A stretch of 64,000 nucleotides of DNA from Neptunicella marina. GTDB taxonomy: Bacteria > Pseudomonadota > Gammaproteobacteria > Enterobacterales > Alteromonadaceae. The stretch lies in NCBI RefSeq assembly GCF_014270035.1, contig NZ_JACNEP010000007.1, forward strand, positions 124,001 to 188,000, read 5' to 3'. The notes beneath the pieces are model-generated. The model did no database searches, had not been told where the DNA came from, and saw nothing but the letters and a program-made list of their open reading frames with translations. Positions 1 to 7,820 of this stretch are shown piece by piece. The translations under genes were made by a program, and so were the position numbers. Numbering within the stretch: the stretch's first letter is position 1; the number at the start of each line of letters is the position of its first letter.

Positions 1-362
1 GATAAACAACCACAACCAATACATCCGTCCAGTGACTCGCTTAATGCCTGCATGTAACGAATACGCTGTTGCAGCATTTTCTGCCAGCGGTTGGATAGAT
101 TCGCCCAGTCCTGTTTATCAGGTGTACGTTTTTCCGGCAACGTCGCAAAAGCCTGAACAATTTCATCCAGCGTCAGACCTACTTTTTGTGCGGCTTTAAT
201 AACAGCAATACGCCGCAATACATCACGTTTATAACGACGTTGATTCCCCTGATTTCTCCAACTGCGTATCAGGCCTTTTTGCTCATAAAAATGCAAAGCA
301 GATACCGCCACACCACAACGTTTAGCAACATTTCCAACACTAAGATTTGCTTCATCATGCAT
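1..362 (-). CDS. soxR: SoxR, redox-sensitive MerR-family activator (3' end outside window)
   Basis: The visible 120 residues begin at an ATG on the minus strand and run off the left edge. Residues 7-50 form a MerR-type winged HTH (SVGNVAKRCGVAVSALHFYE, then RSWRNQGNQRRYKRDVLRR). A dimerisation helix follows, and the visible part ends in CIGCGCL, with Cys at 114, 117 and 119. This is the first three cysteines of the SoxR [2Fe-2S] motif CxxCxC-x5-C, at the same positions as in E. coli SoxR. The fourth Cys lies outside. Known family role: oxidation of the cluster by redox-cycling agents activates transcription. An operator-like palindrome lies 19 bp upstream of the start, so autoregulation is likely. 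Identification is strong; only the C-terminus is unseen. Confidence 0.93.
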   Translation of the reverse strand, partial: MHDEANLSVGNVAKRCGVAVSALHFYEQKGLIRSWRNQGNQRRYKRDVLRRIAVIKAAQKVGLTLDEIVQAFATLPEKRTPDKQDWANLSNRWQKMLQQRIRYMQALSESLDGCIGCGCL

Positions 363-380
363 ATTTAGCCACTACATCAA

Positions 381-398
381 CCAAAAGCTTACTTTAGG
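381..398 (-). promoter_or_regulatory. Putative SoxR operator
   Basis: Read on the minus strand the 18 bp are CCTAAAGTAAGCTTTTGG, close to the soxbox pattern CCTCAAGTTAACTTGAGG and nearly palindromic (CCTAAAG/CTTTTGG). A TTAAAC element at its upstream edge and a weak GATGTA element about 19 bp further on give the long spacer typical of MerR-family promoters. It lies just upstream of soxR, which fits autoregulation. The match is by eye. Confidence 0.6.
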
Positions 399-437
399 TT
401 TAATAATCTAGTGAAAATTCAGATTGTTCGCAATGAC

Positions 438-1373
438 TTACTGCTGATTTAGTATAAAATCAAGACCACCTGTGATAGCGGCAACCTGAGCCAGAATACA
501 TAACTCATCTGTTGCGTGCTCGCTGTCAGGATAAACTTCGGTCGTTGTTACGTAAGTGGCGTCAGTTAAGCCCCCACACAGTCCCAGGGATGATTTATCG
601 TAATAAATAACCCCCCTGGCCTTTACTTTACTACCAATAATGCAACCAGAATCATCCGCAGGAGCAATATGCGTGACTTTCTCAACTTCATTTATAACCG
701 CTTGTTGAAAGGCTAATTGTGGTTTAGCCGTGTCGGCCACAACATAAAAACCGTCTGGAATATGCCAGTTTTCCAGTGCAATTCCATCTCTGGCAGCCAG
801 AGCAGGCCTGAATTCACTGTTATCAGTATCGGTTGTCTCATGTAAATCAAAATGGGCAATTAGTGACTGCTGCCCCTTTAACCATCCATGCTGTTGTAGC
901 ATCTGGATAAACAAACGAGCTTCAGCAGCGGAACTCTCAGTCACAAAATGGCGATTAGGATCGATGGCATCCGGATTCCAGCGATTAATGGTTTCATAAC
1001 CCCAGGGACTTAAACAAGGTGCAACAACAAAATTAAACTGCTTAAGATAACGATGAGCCTCAGACTCTAAAAAACGAATCGCCCCCTGCACGCCGCTGGT
1101 TTCATAACCATGCACACCACCGGTAACTAAAACCACAGGCCTGTCCTGCAACCAGCTTTTAGACTTTGCTATAAACAACGGGTATCGCTGTTCGTCATAA
1201 GGCAGTGATCCATATTGCTCTATATTAAACTGTTGCTTTAAGGAATCGAGTTTATTGATGACTTCCTGCTGATATGAGCGCTTGATGGTTTGTTGCATTT
1301 TCCACTGTTGTTTTTCCGTTTGTTCCCATGGCTTTCCGGGGGTGCCAATTGAATAGTTAGCTGGTTTCATCAT
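438..1373 (-). CDS. M14-family zinc carboxypeptidase-like protein
   Basis: 311 aa with no signal peptide, so probably cytoplasmic. The M14 zinc site is visible: H88-xx-E91 in GGVHGYETSG and H178 in HFDLHET. An NR pair (N140, R141 in DPNRHF), used by carboxypeptidases to hold the substrate C-terminus, sits between them. TTEVYP near residue 285 is the likely region of the catalytic Glu. Length and motifs fit the short M14 group related to succinylglutamate desuccinylase/aspartoacylase. Substrate is unknown. The start is one of two adjacent ATGs. It is transcribed toward soxR with a 75-bp gap, and no operon partner is evident. Confidence 0.85.
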   Translation of the reverse strand: MMKPANYSIGTPGKPWEQTEKQQWKMQQTIKRSYQQEVINKLDSLKQQFNIEQYGSLPYDEQRYPLFIAKSKSWLQDRPVVLVTGGVHGYETSGVQGAIRFLESEAHRYLKQFNFVVAPCLSPWGYETINRWNPDAIDPNRHFVTESSAAEARLFIQMLQQHGWLKGQQSLIAHFDLHETTDTDNSEFRPALAARDGIALENWHIPDGFYVVADTAKPQLAFQQAVINEVEKVTHIAPADDSGCIIGSKVKARGVIYYDKSSLGLCGGLTDATYVTTTEVYPDSEHATDELCILAQVAAITGGLDFILNQQ

Positions 1374-1561
1374 TCGTCACTTTTTACTGCAATACAGATG
1401 CTTATCAGTCTATCAAAATTTGATTGATACAACATTGAACCGAAACAAACGAAAGTTAATTTACAGGCCTTTTTTGACGGGATGTCATGTATTCGCATAC
1501 GGAGCTCACAGAAGAGTAATTCAAACGGCGGTAAAACCGCCAAAATAAGACTCAGGACCTT

Positions 1562-1966
1562 TTATTTAAATTCGGCAGGCAATGCACATTGAAAGCCTTG
1601 TTGATTCAGCCACAGAACGGCTTCTTCAGGATCTTGCGTATAATAATGAAATTCAGGATCGTACTGACTAACATCACCAATAATATTGGCTTGAGCCTGC
1701 AAACGACACACAGTGACTTCATGAGTTTGATTGTGTTCAATACACCAGTCATATATTAGCTGAAAACCGCTTAAGGCATCGGGAGTCGGCATAATCCATT
1801 GCCTGATATCAACACACGCAGCCCAGGGTTCATCCTGAATATTAACAACCGTCTGTTGAACCTCGGCTAAAACTTTGTCTACGATATTACGTGTCCACAC
1901 TTTATGTAGCTTCACAAAAAGAACACGGCCAACTAACTCCATCTGACAATAATCTTCAACTCGCAT
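1562..1966 (-). CDS. Small cytoplasmic protein, possibly STAS/SpoIIAA-like
   Basis: 134 aa, no signal peptide or membrane segment. The pattern of short beta strands and amphipathic helices (residues 9-20 'MELVGRVLFVKL', then a helix, then 'PWAACVDIRQW') resembles the SpoIIAA/STAS-like fold common in marine gammaproteobacteria, but no diagnostic motif is present, so the fold is inferred. It is a single gene between the M14 peptidase and a serine hydrolase on the same strand. A short GC hairpin lies about 20 bp past its stop but lacks a clear T tract. It is real as a coding region; function unknown. Confidence 0.65.
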   Translation of the reverse strand: MRVEDYCQMELVGRVLFVKLHKVWTRNIVDKVLAEVQQTVVNIQDEPWAACVDIRQWIMPTPDALSGFQLIYDWCIEHNQTHEVTVCRLQAQANIIGDVSQYDPEFHYYTQDPEEAVLWLNQQGFQCALPAEFK

Positions 1967-2044
1967 GGGTTATCCGTCTAAAAACTGTATCACCAGCATA
2001 AAACGAAGTGCATCAATTGCCAACACTGAAAAATATTCAAAACA

Positions 2045-2069
2045 AAAAAAGCCGCTTTGCGGCTTTTTT
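2045..2069 (-). terminator. Intrinsic terminator after serine hydrolase
   Basis: AAAAAAGCCGC-ttt-GCGGCTTTTTT, a GC-rich hairpin with A and T tracts on its two sides. It lies 15 bp past the stop of the lipoprotein serine hydrolase on the minus strand and could act in both directions. Confidence 0.9.
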
Positions 2070-2084
2070 CATCAGAAAACACCT

Positions 2085-3254
2085 TTATTTATCAAATTCA
2101 ATTTCATATAACTGGTTTAAGAAACTATTCACTTCAACCTCACATTGAGTCTGCGCACCGCAGGTTAAAAAAGCAGTAATACTGGTATCAGACTCTGGAA
2201 TATACAGTGATAATGTTGAATATCCCGCTTCCTCTCCACCATGGTGATAAACAGTATGACCACCAATATTCTGTTTAAAAATTCCCATACCTGCGTAAAA
2301 ACCTTCACTGATTTTAATATGATCACCATCGCCTCTGAGTCTGGCATGGCTTTCTTCGCTTATCATAGGATCATCGGTCACAATCACTTTTAGCAGATTG
2401 GCAATATCTTCAACATTGGCCACCAAGGGTGCATCAGCAACACCAATTCGCTCATAAAACGCTTTGGTATCCACCATAACTCCATCATAAAGAAGATAGC
2501 CGGAAGCAGTATCATATTGTTCCCTTTCTACCGCTCCATAATGCATGCTGGTAAATCCAAAAGGTTCAAAAATACGTTTGCGCATTTCAGCTGAATGGTG
2601 TTCTCCAAGCACACTATCCAAAATTAATCCCACCAATAAATAACCTGAGTTTGAATAATGAAATTCTTCACCGGGTTCGTTATAGGCTGGCATATCATAG
2701 GCAAATTTTAAGGCGTAACTGTCAGTTTTGAGTGTTAACTGATCTTCAAGCACAGCCTCAAAGAATGCGTCACCTTCCAGATAATCATAAACACCTGATG
2801 TATGAGTTAACAACATGCGCAGGGTAATTTGCTCACTGTACTGAATGTGTGACAAAACTTCCTGTGACAAGTAGGTGCTAATCGGCACATCAAAATCAAT
2901 ATACCCCTCTTCATAAAGCATATTAGCTAATAGTGCAGTGGCTTTTTTGCCCGAACTACCATTTGGAATAACGGCATCAACCGGCATAGGCGCCTGGGTG
3001 TCCAGATTCGATACGCCAGCGCTTCCCCAAAATTGTTTGTCAGGGGAATCAATGTATAACACGATACCCGGAACAATATCTGAAATACGCTGCTCAATTA
3101 ATGCTTGATAATCCACCTCATTAGACACAGGAGGTGGTGTCGTGTTTTGAGGCGGAGTTTGGCTGTTATTATTACTGCTACCGCCACAGGCGGTGAGTAA
3201 AATGGTTGCAGCAGCAAGGCTGGTTAATTTTAAAGTGTGAGCAAAGTTAATCAT
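2085..3254 (-). CDS. Serine hydrolase lipoprotein, class C beta-lactamase/DD-peptidase fold
   Basis: 389 aa. A type II signal peptide ends in the lipobox LTAC (Cys23), followed by a Ser/Asn/Gln/Pro-rich linker to about residue 45. The catalytic domain has S-S-G-K (S100, K103) as the SxxK motif, HYSNSGY near residue 200 as the YxN motif, and YHHGGEEAGY as the HxG (KTG-equivalent) motif. All three active-site elements are intact. Such proteins are usually esterases, D-aminopeptidases or DD-peptidases and rarely true beta-lactamases, so resistance should not be inferred. It is predicted to be membrane-anchored in the periplasm. It is a single gene followed by a clear terminator. Confidence 0.85.
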   Translation of the reverse strand: MINFAHTLKLTSLAAATILLTACGGSSNNNSQTPPQNTTPPPVSNEVDYQALIEQRISDIVPGIVLYIDSPDKQFWGSAGVSNLDTQAPMPVDAVIPNGSSGKKATALLANMLYEEGYIDFDVPISTYLSQEVLSHIQYSEQITLRMLLTHTSGVYDYLEGDAFFEAVLEDQLTLKTDSYALKFAYDMPAYNEPGEEFHYSNSGYLLVGLILDSVLGEHHSAEMRKRIFEPFGFTSMHYGAVEREQYDTASGYLLYDGVMVDTKAFYERIGVADAPLVANVEDIANLLKVIVTDDPMISEESHARLRGDGDHIKISEGFYAGMGIFKQNIGGHTVYHHGGEEAGYSTLSLYIPESDTSITAFLTCGAQTQCEVEVNSFLNQLYEIEFDK

Positions 3255-3353
3255 GGTTTCTTCCTTAAAGTCATCTTGAATTCGATGAGCGTATTTTAAG
3301 GAAGAGCTTTGATCAGAGCGGTAACAGGCTGTAGGAGATGTATCAAATTGTAG

Positions 3354-4628
3354 CTATTTGCTCACAGCATGAAAGAACACACAAAATTTGGCCCCACCCA
3401 GCTCTACTGAATGAGCAATCTCCAAATCTGCCGAATGCCACTGCGAAATTCTTGAGACGATAGCCAGCCCCATACCATATCCCGGTGTAACATCCGGATT
3501 ATCGCCACGAATAAAAGGTTTGAGTAACTCCTGACGTTTTTCAAAAGGTATACCCGGGCCATTATCTTCTACGGTCAACTGTACATACTGGCCGTTACGA
3601 CTAAGCCCGACGCTAATGCAGCCATTTGCATACTGATGGGCGTTAATCAGTAAATTATTTACCAGCATACTAAGATAATTAGCTTCTCCCTGAACTTTTA
3701 ATCCGGATTGAATTGTCTGGCGGATTTCGGTATCAGGCATATGCTGGCTGTCAATACAGTGAGCCACCAGTGAAGATAAATCCACAAGCTCCTTACCCAA
3801 ACTATCTAATTTTTGTTCAAGACGAGCATAATTGAGCAACACATTAACCAACCGCTCCATTTCATCAATGTCTTTGGCTAAATGCTGCTGATATTTTTCG
3901 CGTTTTTGCACGTCTTTAGTATCTTCCAGCGCTTCAATGCCAAAACGTAAACGTGCTAACGGCGTGCGCAGATCGTGCGATACGGCATTACCCAATAATT
4001 TATTATCATTGACCAGTGTCTCAATGCGCGCCGCCATATGATTGAATTCCCGCTCAATATCTGCGATGTATGAGGTAGAGCTTCGTGCAATTCGACGGGT
4101 TAAATCACCTTCACCAAAGGCTTTGGCTACTTTTGCCAGCTTTTGCAGGCGATTAATCAGTGGATATAACCAAACCAGTACCAGCGCCAGTATTCCCACG
4201 TAAAACAATAATGTCAGGCTCATTTGTAAACGACTAACCTGCTGTTTGTCATTTATTATCATTTTCAACATCAGGATTTGTTGATGCTCAGGCAGCCAGA
4301 AATTGATGGTAACTTCGCTGTCGTCTTCGAGCAACAAAGGCTCACCTTGTTTAAAGTGTTCCGCAAGAGAGGGAGGCAGTGGAAAGTTTTCGGCGCTATC
4401 AAGAGCAAGACTGATTGAATGTGTTTGCTGATATTGTGAAAGCTGCTGCCCAATATCCTGTTGCTTATCTAAAGAGCGGGCCAGCACAGTTCCCAGTTCA
4501 CGGTAACTTTGGAACTCATCCTGAACTGCCTGCTTGCTCATATGTACAAACAGATTATCCAGCCCCCAGCCCAACCCCACAATCGCCAGTAATACGACCA
4601 ACAGCAACGAAAAAATCAGCTTTTTCAC
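3354..4628 (-). CDS. rstB: Sensor histidine kinase, RstB type
   Basis: 424 aa, GTG start. TM1 at residues 4-24, a periplasmic domain of about 110 residues, TM2 at about 137-155, HAMP at about 160-205, and a DHp domain with the phospho-acceptor His218 in AVSHDLRTPLARLRF. The HATPase domain has NLLINAHQYA (N box), EDNGPGIP (G1) and GYGMGLAIV (G2). It follows rstA with a few bases between them and is the last gene of the mipA-DUF3019-rstA-rstB operon. The pairing with an RstA-like regulator and an RstA box upstream supports RstB. In enterobacteria RstBA is linked to PhoPQ; the signal sensed here is unknown. Confidence 0.85.
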   Translation of the reverse strand: MKKLIFSLLLVVLLAIVGLGWGLDNLFVHMSKQAVQDEFQSYRELGTVLARSLDKQQDIGQQLSQYQQTHSISLALDSAENFPLPPSLAEHFKQGEPLLLEDDSEVTINFWLPEHQQILMLKMIINDKQQVSRLQMSLTLLFYVGILALVLVWLYPLINRLQKLAKVAKAFGEGDLTRRIARSSTSYIADIEREFNHMAARIETLVNDNKLLGNAVSHDLRTPLARLRFGIEALEDTKDVQKREKYQQHLAKDIDEMERLVNVLLNYARLEQKLDSLGKELVDLSSLVAHCIDSQHMPDTEIRQTIQSGLKVQGEANYLSMLVNNLLINAHQYANGCISVGLSRNGQYVQLTVEDNGPGIPFEKRQELLKPFIRGDNPDVTPGYGMGLAIVSRISQWHSADLEIAHSVELGGAKFCVFFHAVSK

Positions 4629-4631
4629 TTA

Positions 4632-5354
4632 TTACACCCAGGCATCACTGACGAATAAGTACCCCTTTCCCCATACCGTTTTGATACGAAATGGATTGGT
4701 AGCATCATCACCCAGTTTTTTACGCAGGCGCGACACCAGTATATCGATAGTACGGTCAAATCCGTCATATTCGATGCCGCGGTATTGCTCAACTAAATCT
4801 TTACGGCTGATTAATGTATCAGCAGATTTTGCCAGTATGCATAACACATCAAATTCATTAGACGACAGTGCCACCCGCTCCGAGTCCAAAATAGCGGTAC
4901 GGGTATTAGTATCGAGTTTTAACTCACCAAATTGCAGAATATGCGCTTTTTGTTGCTGCTCCTGAACTTGTTGGGTTTGCTCAGATCGACGCAACAATGC
5001 CTTAATGCGTGACAGTAGCACTCTTGGTTTAACCGGCTTAGTCAGATAATCGTCCGCGCCCAATTCAAGACCTAGCACTTCATCAGTTTCCTGATCACGC
5101 GCCGTCATCATTAAAATCGGCCCATGATAAAAACGTCTGGCTGCGGTACAAACATCAAAACCATCTTTAACGGGTAACATGATGTCCAGTATCACCAAGT
5201 CAGGATTATCAGCTTCTATCAGTTCAATGGCTAAGTCCCCCCGGTTGACCAGGGTAACCAGATATCCCTGTTCGGTAAGATAATCACTAAACCACTCTGC
5301 CAGTGACATATCATCTTCCACCAGCATGATGTGAATGGGTTCACATTCGCTCAA
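4632..5354 (-). CDS. rstA: Response regulator RstA (OmpR family)
   Basis: 240 aa from the start chosen here. Receiver domain with Asp57 in LVILDIMLP, acidic pocket (VEDD), conserved Thr in MMTARD and Lys in YLTKPVKP. The OmpR/PhoB winged helix follows, ending in RIKTVWGKGYLF and the RstA-like tail SDAWV. Start: TTG at 5354 overlaps the DUF3019 stop as TTGA and has GGAGG five bases upstream. An ATG at 5366 is the alternative and has a poorer ribosome site. A perfect RstA consensus box lies upstream of this operon (6702-6715), so it probably controls its own operon. The symbol rests on similarity of the C-terminal domain plus that box. Confidence 0.87.
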   Translation of the reverse strand: MSECEPIHIMLVEDDMSLAEWFSDYLTEQGYLVTLVNRGDLAIELIEADNPDLVILDIMLPVKDGFDVCTAARRFYHGPILMMTARDQETDEVLGLELGADDYLTKPVKPRVLLSRIKALLRRSEQTQQVQEQQQKAHILQFGELKLDTNTRTAILDSERVALSSNEFDVLCILAKSADTLISRKDLVEQYRGIEYDGFDRTIDILVSRLRKKLGDDATNPFRIKTVWGKGYLFVSDAWV

Positions 5355-5755
5355 AACAGCCTCCATGTTGATACTGTGCGTTTGGTGGATTTGTATACCC
5401 AAGCAACAACCACCTTGGCGTTTGCGACATCGCGCCCTGTTGGATCCTGCAAGCTGTAATCGGTTGACTGCACACCTTGGAATTCAAAACTATGCGTTCC
5501 CTGTTTGCGATCTTTCCAGCAGGTGACGACTTTGTTATCTGTTTTGTTTATCAGACAATAATCGTTCGCATGATATGTATGCCAGTTAATAGTGACATCC
5601 AAATAACACATCTGGCCACGGTGAAGTGCAATACAGCGTTCTGGTGTCACCAACAAGGCCGCATTTTTTATAGCTTCATCTGCGCTGGCATTAATGCCAG
5701 TTAGCAAACTGGCCAATGCAAAAATAAAAACGATCAATGTTTTCATGTTTTTCAT
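5351..5755 (-). CDS. DUF3019 periplasmic protein
   Basis: 134 aa. Signal peptide residues 1-25 (MKNMKTLIVFIFALASLLTG, cleavage after NASA). The mature part has four cysteines (CIALHRGQMCYLD, DYCLINK, VVTCW) and a beta-rich pattern. It matches what I know of DUF3019 proteins, which sit next to RstA-type regulators and MipA/OmpV porin-like proteins in Alteromonas and Shewanella. Function is not established; a periplasmic partner of the sensor kinase or of MipA is an inference. Start: ATG at 5755 has AAGGA six bases upstream. The stop overlaps the rstA start by four bases, which suggests translational coupling. Confidence 0.8.
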   Translation of the reverse strand: MKNMKTLIVFIFALASLLTGINASADEAIKNAALLVTPERCIALHRGQMCYLDVTINWHTYHANDYCLINKTDNKVVTCWKDRKQGTHSFEFQGVQSTDYSLQDPTGRDVANAKVVVAWVYKSTKRTVSTWRLF

Positions 5756-5770
5756 CGCGGTTCCTTGCAC

Positions 5771-6622
5771 TTAAAACACGTAATTGATACTGGTTCTTAC
5801 TGACACAGCGCTCGATTTTTTAGTCTGATAAAAGGGACTATCTACGATCGAATCATCAAGCGACGTAACTCGGGTGGCGGCTTTAAACACCCAATCTTCT
5901 GATATGGGATAAGTCACACCGATTTCGGCACTGTAACTTATACTATTCCCCGATTTGTAACGTGGCAGATCGTAATAACTCGCTCGGCGCTTATCCACAC
6001 CAACAAAAAAGTTATTTAGCTTTTCGTCACCAAATTCCACCCCTATCATGCTGTGCACGTTCCAGTTACGAAGCTGCCAGCTACGTCCTAATACCAGTGA
6101 TGCCAAATTGCCTTTATGATCATTAGTAGCATCATGTTGCAAGGTAAATTGCACCATGTTGTTACCAAAATATCCCATTAAGCGACCACCAACGATCCAA
6201 TTCCCTCCGTCGCGCCAGTGTTTTAATTCTTGTCTAGCCCATAAACGGTTTTCATATTGGCTTTGACCAAAACTGTCACTGGCTAAAATATCAAAAGACC
6301 AGTTTTCGCTATTCCATGCGTTGTAACCAAGCGATAAACCACGTGCGTCCTCACCATGCATTTCGATGAAAAAGTCATCCCACTGATAACTACCATTAAT
6401 AATGATATTAATAATCGCAATATGATCAGACGTTTCACTAAATGTGGGACCTGTGCCGTAAAAAGCCTGCATCCCTAACTCGATGTAATTATTATGAAAA
6501 CCCGATTCGATACTGTTATCACGTAATGTCTGACCAATATCTTTAGCTAAAGTCTGACTGGCCACCATGCTTAGGCAAAAGGCACTTAAGGCCAAAAAAT
6601 AAGATTTGAATGACTGCTGCAT
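5771..6622 (-). CDS. mipA: MipA/OmpV family outer-membrane protein
   Basis: 283 aa. Signal peptide residues 1-26 (MQQSFKSYFLALSAFCLSMV, cleavage near SQTLA-KD). The rest is alternating beta-strand sequence ending in an aromatic residue (SINYVF), as in outer-membrane barrels. The family scaffolds murein enzymes or acts as a porin; no substrate can be read from sequence. Start: ATG at 6622 has AGGGA about eight bases upstream. It is the first gene of the operon with DUF3019, rstA and rstB, and only 15 bp separate it from the next start. A consensus RstA box sits about 80 bp upstream. Confidence 0.82.
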   Translation of the reverse strand: MQQSFKSYFLALSAFCLSMVASQTLAKDIGQTLRDNSIESGFHNNYIELGMQAFYGTGPTFSETSDHIAIINIIINGSYQWDDFFIEMHGEDARGLSLGYNAWNSENWSFDILASDSFGQSQYENRLWARQELKHWRDGGNWIVGGRLMGYFGNNMVQFTLQHDATNDHKGNLASLVLGRSWQLRNWNVHSMIGVEFGDEKLNNFFVGVDKRRASYYDLPRYKSGNSISYSAEIGVTYPISEDWVFKAATRVTSLDDSIVDSPFYQTKKSSAVSVRTSINYVF

Positions 6623-6701
6623 GTGTTTAGTCCCTGTATACAAGTTTGAGCATGCATATTATTGATTTGAGAGGAAGATAGACGTATCAAAATCCACATT
6701 C

Positions 6702-6715
6702 TGTAACAACATGTA
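6702..6715 (-). promoter_or_regulatory. RstA box
   Basis: The minus strand reads TACATGTTGTTACA, a perfect fit to the published E. coli RstA consensus TACATNTNGTTACA. It is 80 bp upstream of mipA, in the orientation of the operon that encodes an RstA-like regulator. Autoregulation follows as inference. Confidence 0.82.
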
Positions 6716-6831
6716 GCACGAGTTAATCGGCGTGCCTGCATCCTTTCCTGCGGGCGCTATATTACTACTTGATTCGGGAGATACAAAAAATATACTAATA
6801 TAAAATTGTAAAAATTGATGAGATTAATGAA

Positions 6832-6856
6832 GGGCAAATGCAGAAAACATTTGCCC
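6832..6856 (-). terminator. Hairpin downstream of acid phosphatase gene
   Basis: GGGCAAATG-cagaaaa-CATTTGCCC, a nine-bp perfect stem just past the stop of the minus-strand phosphatase gene. The T tract after it is weak, so it may be a factor-assisted terminator or a 3' stabilising hairpin. Confidence 0.5.
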
Positions 6857-6864
6857 GGCAAAAC

Positions 6865-7683
6865 TTACTCTCCCGACCAGGGCTTCAATGCAGCTTTACG
6901 TGCATTGCTTTTTTGCTGAGGGCTCAATGACCAGTTTTCATCATACACTTTGCCTTCCCAATCACCATACATGGGGTTAGGCAACATGATGTATTTAGTA
7001 CCAAACAAGGCTTTATTTTTGTCAACTGCATGAGCTGCCTGTTCAAAACCTTGTTGATAGAATTCATTGGTGAAATCACTCAGATTATCTCCCATAAACA
7101 AAGCAATATCATAGCTCTCCAATACTTTTTGACGACGTGCTTCTTTATCACTGGTAGTCGTTTTAAGCATCATATGTACATCATCCACAAACGGATAGCC
7201 TAATGCTTTTAAATTACTTGCTGTGGCCTGCAACCCTTTTTCAGAGCGATTAGTAATATAAAACACTTCAGCGCCGCGACTTTTTACATAGTTTAAGAAC
7301 GCTTTAGCCCCCGGCATCGCAGTCGCTTGTTCAGCCTTCATCCACTTTTGCCAGGTCTTACCTGAATACCCCTGATCTTTGCCAATCTGCCAGGCATTAT
7401 AAGCAGAGTTGTTTACCACAGTTTCATCGGCGTCGACCACAATCGCAATTTTTTTATCACCCGTATATGTTGCCAGATAGTGATCGAGACTCAGATGAGC
7501 CAGATTGAATGCCTGATAAGACAACGCACGGTATTCACCTGAGTTTTGCACCCAAACGTTTGCCATAACAGCTTGTTCATTTAACTGTTTAGTATTTAAC
7601 TGGGGGACGTCAGCAACAGCTAAAGAACAAGATAAAAACAAGGCCGCAGAAAAGGTAGTGCGCCAGGCAGAAAAAGAAGACAT
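6865..7683 (-). CDS. HAD-family acid phosphatase, e(P4)/class B-C type (5'-nucleotidase)
   Basis: 272 aa. Signal sequence residues 1-24 (SAALFLSCSLAVA); FLSC could serve as a lipobox, as in Haemophilus e(P4), or Ala-type cleavage could apply. The HAD nucleophile motif is IVVDADETVVNN (D84, D86). FYITNRSEKG gives motif II, and LFMGDNLSDF supplies the acidic motif. Length matches HAD subfamily IIIB. Known members dephosphorylate nucleotides (NMN, AMP) outside the cytoplasm for nucleoside salvage. It is a single gene ending in a hairpin. The fold is secure; the substrate is not. Confidence 0.87.
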   Translation of the reverse strand: MSSFSAWRTTFSAALFLSCSLAVADVPQLNTKQLNEQAVMANVWVQNSGEYRALSYQAFNLAHLSLDHYLATYTGDKKIAIVVDADETVVNNSAYNAWQIGKDQGYSGKTWQKWMKAEQATAMPGAKAFLNYVKSRGAEVFYITNRSEKGLQATASNLKALGYPFVDDVHMMLKTTTSDKEARRQKVLESYDIALFMGDNLSDFTNEFYQQGFEQAAHAVDKNKALFGTKYIMLPNPMYGDWEGKVYDENWSLSPQQKSNARKAALKPWSGE

Positions 7684-7820
7684 AAAACACTCTCAATTTA
7701 ACTAGATAAGCGCGGATTTTAGCCTTTTAACCTGTCCCTGCAAACCGATGAACTCGAAATTTTGTTAATCAGTGATATTGTCAGTCAGCAATCCAGTCGC
7801 TGACCGACAACGAGGCAAGG

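Noticed and set aside
1527-1541. GGCGGT-aaa-ACCGCC hairpin after the small unknown gene
   Set aside because: Stem is only six pairs and no T tract follows on either strand, so I do not call it a terminator.
2085-3254. Antibiotic-resistance beta-lactamase
   Set aside because: The SxxK/YxN/HxG set is shared by many esterases and peptidases and nothing here shows beta-lactam specificity; it is called a serine hydrolase.
3331-3343. RstA-like site upstream of the lipoprotein serine hydrolase (TACATCTCCTACA)
   Set aside because: One base short and lacking the GTTACA half, so it does not meet the RstA consensus.
4415-4965. Long plus-strand frames opposite the rstA/rstB genes
   Set aside because: They are reverse-strand shadows of two well-supported genes, have no ribosome site and no recognisable protein features.
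7784-7804. GTCAGC/GCTGAC inverted repeat past the TPR serine hydrolase
   Set aside because: Short arms, no T tract; likely chance.
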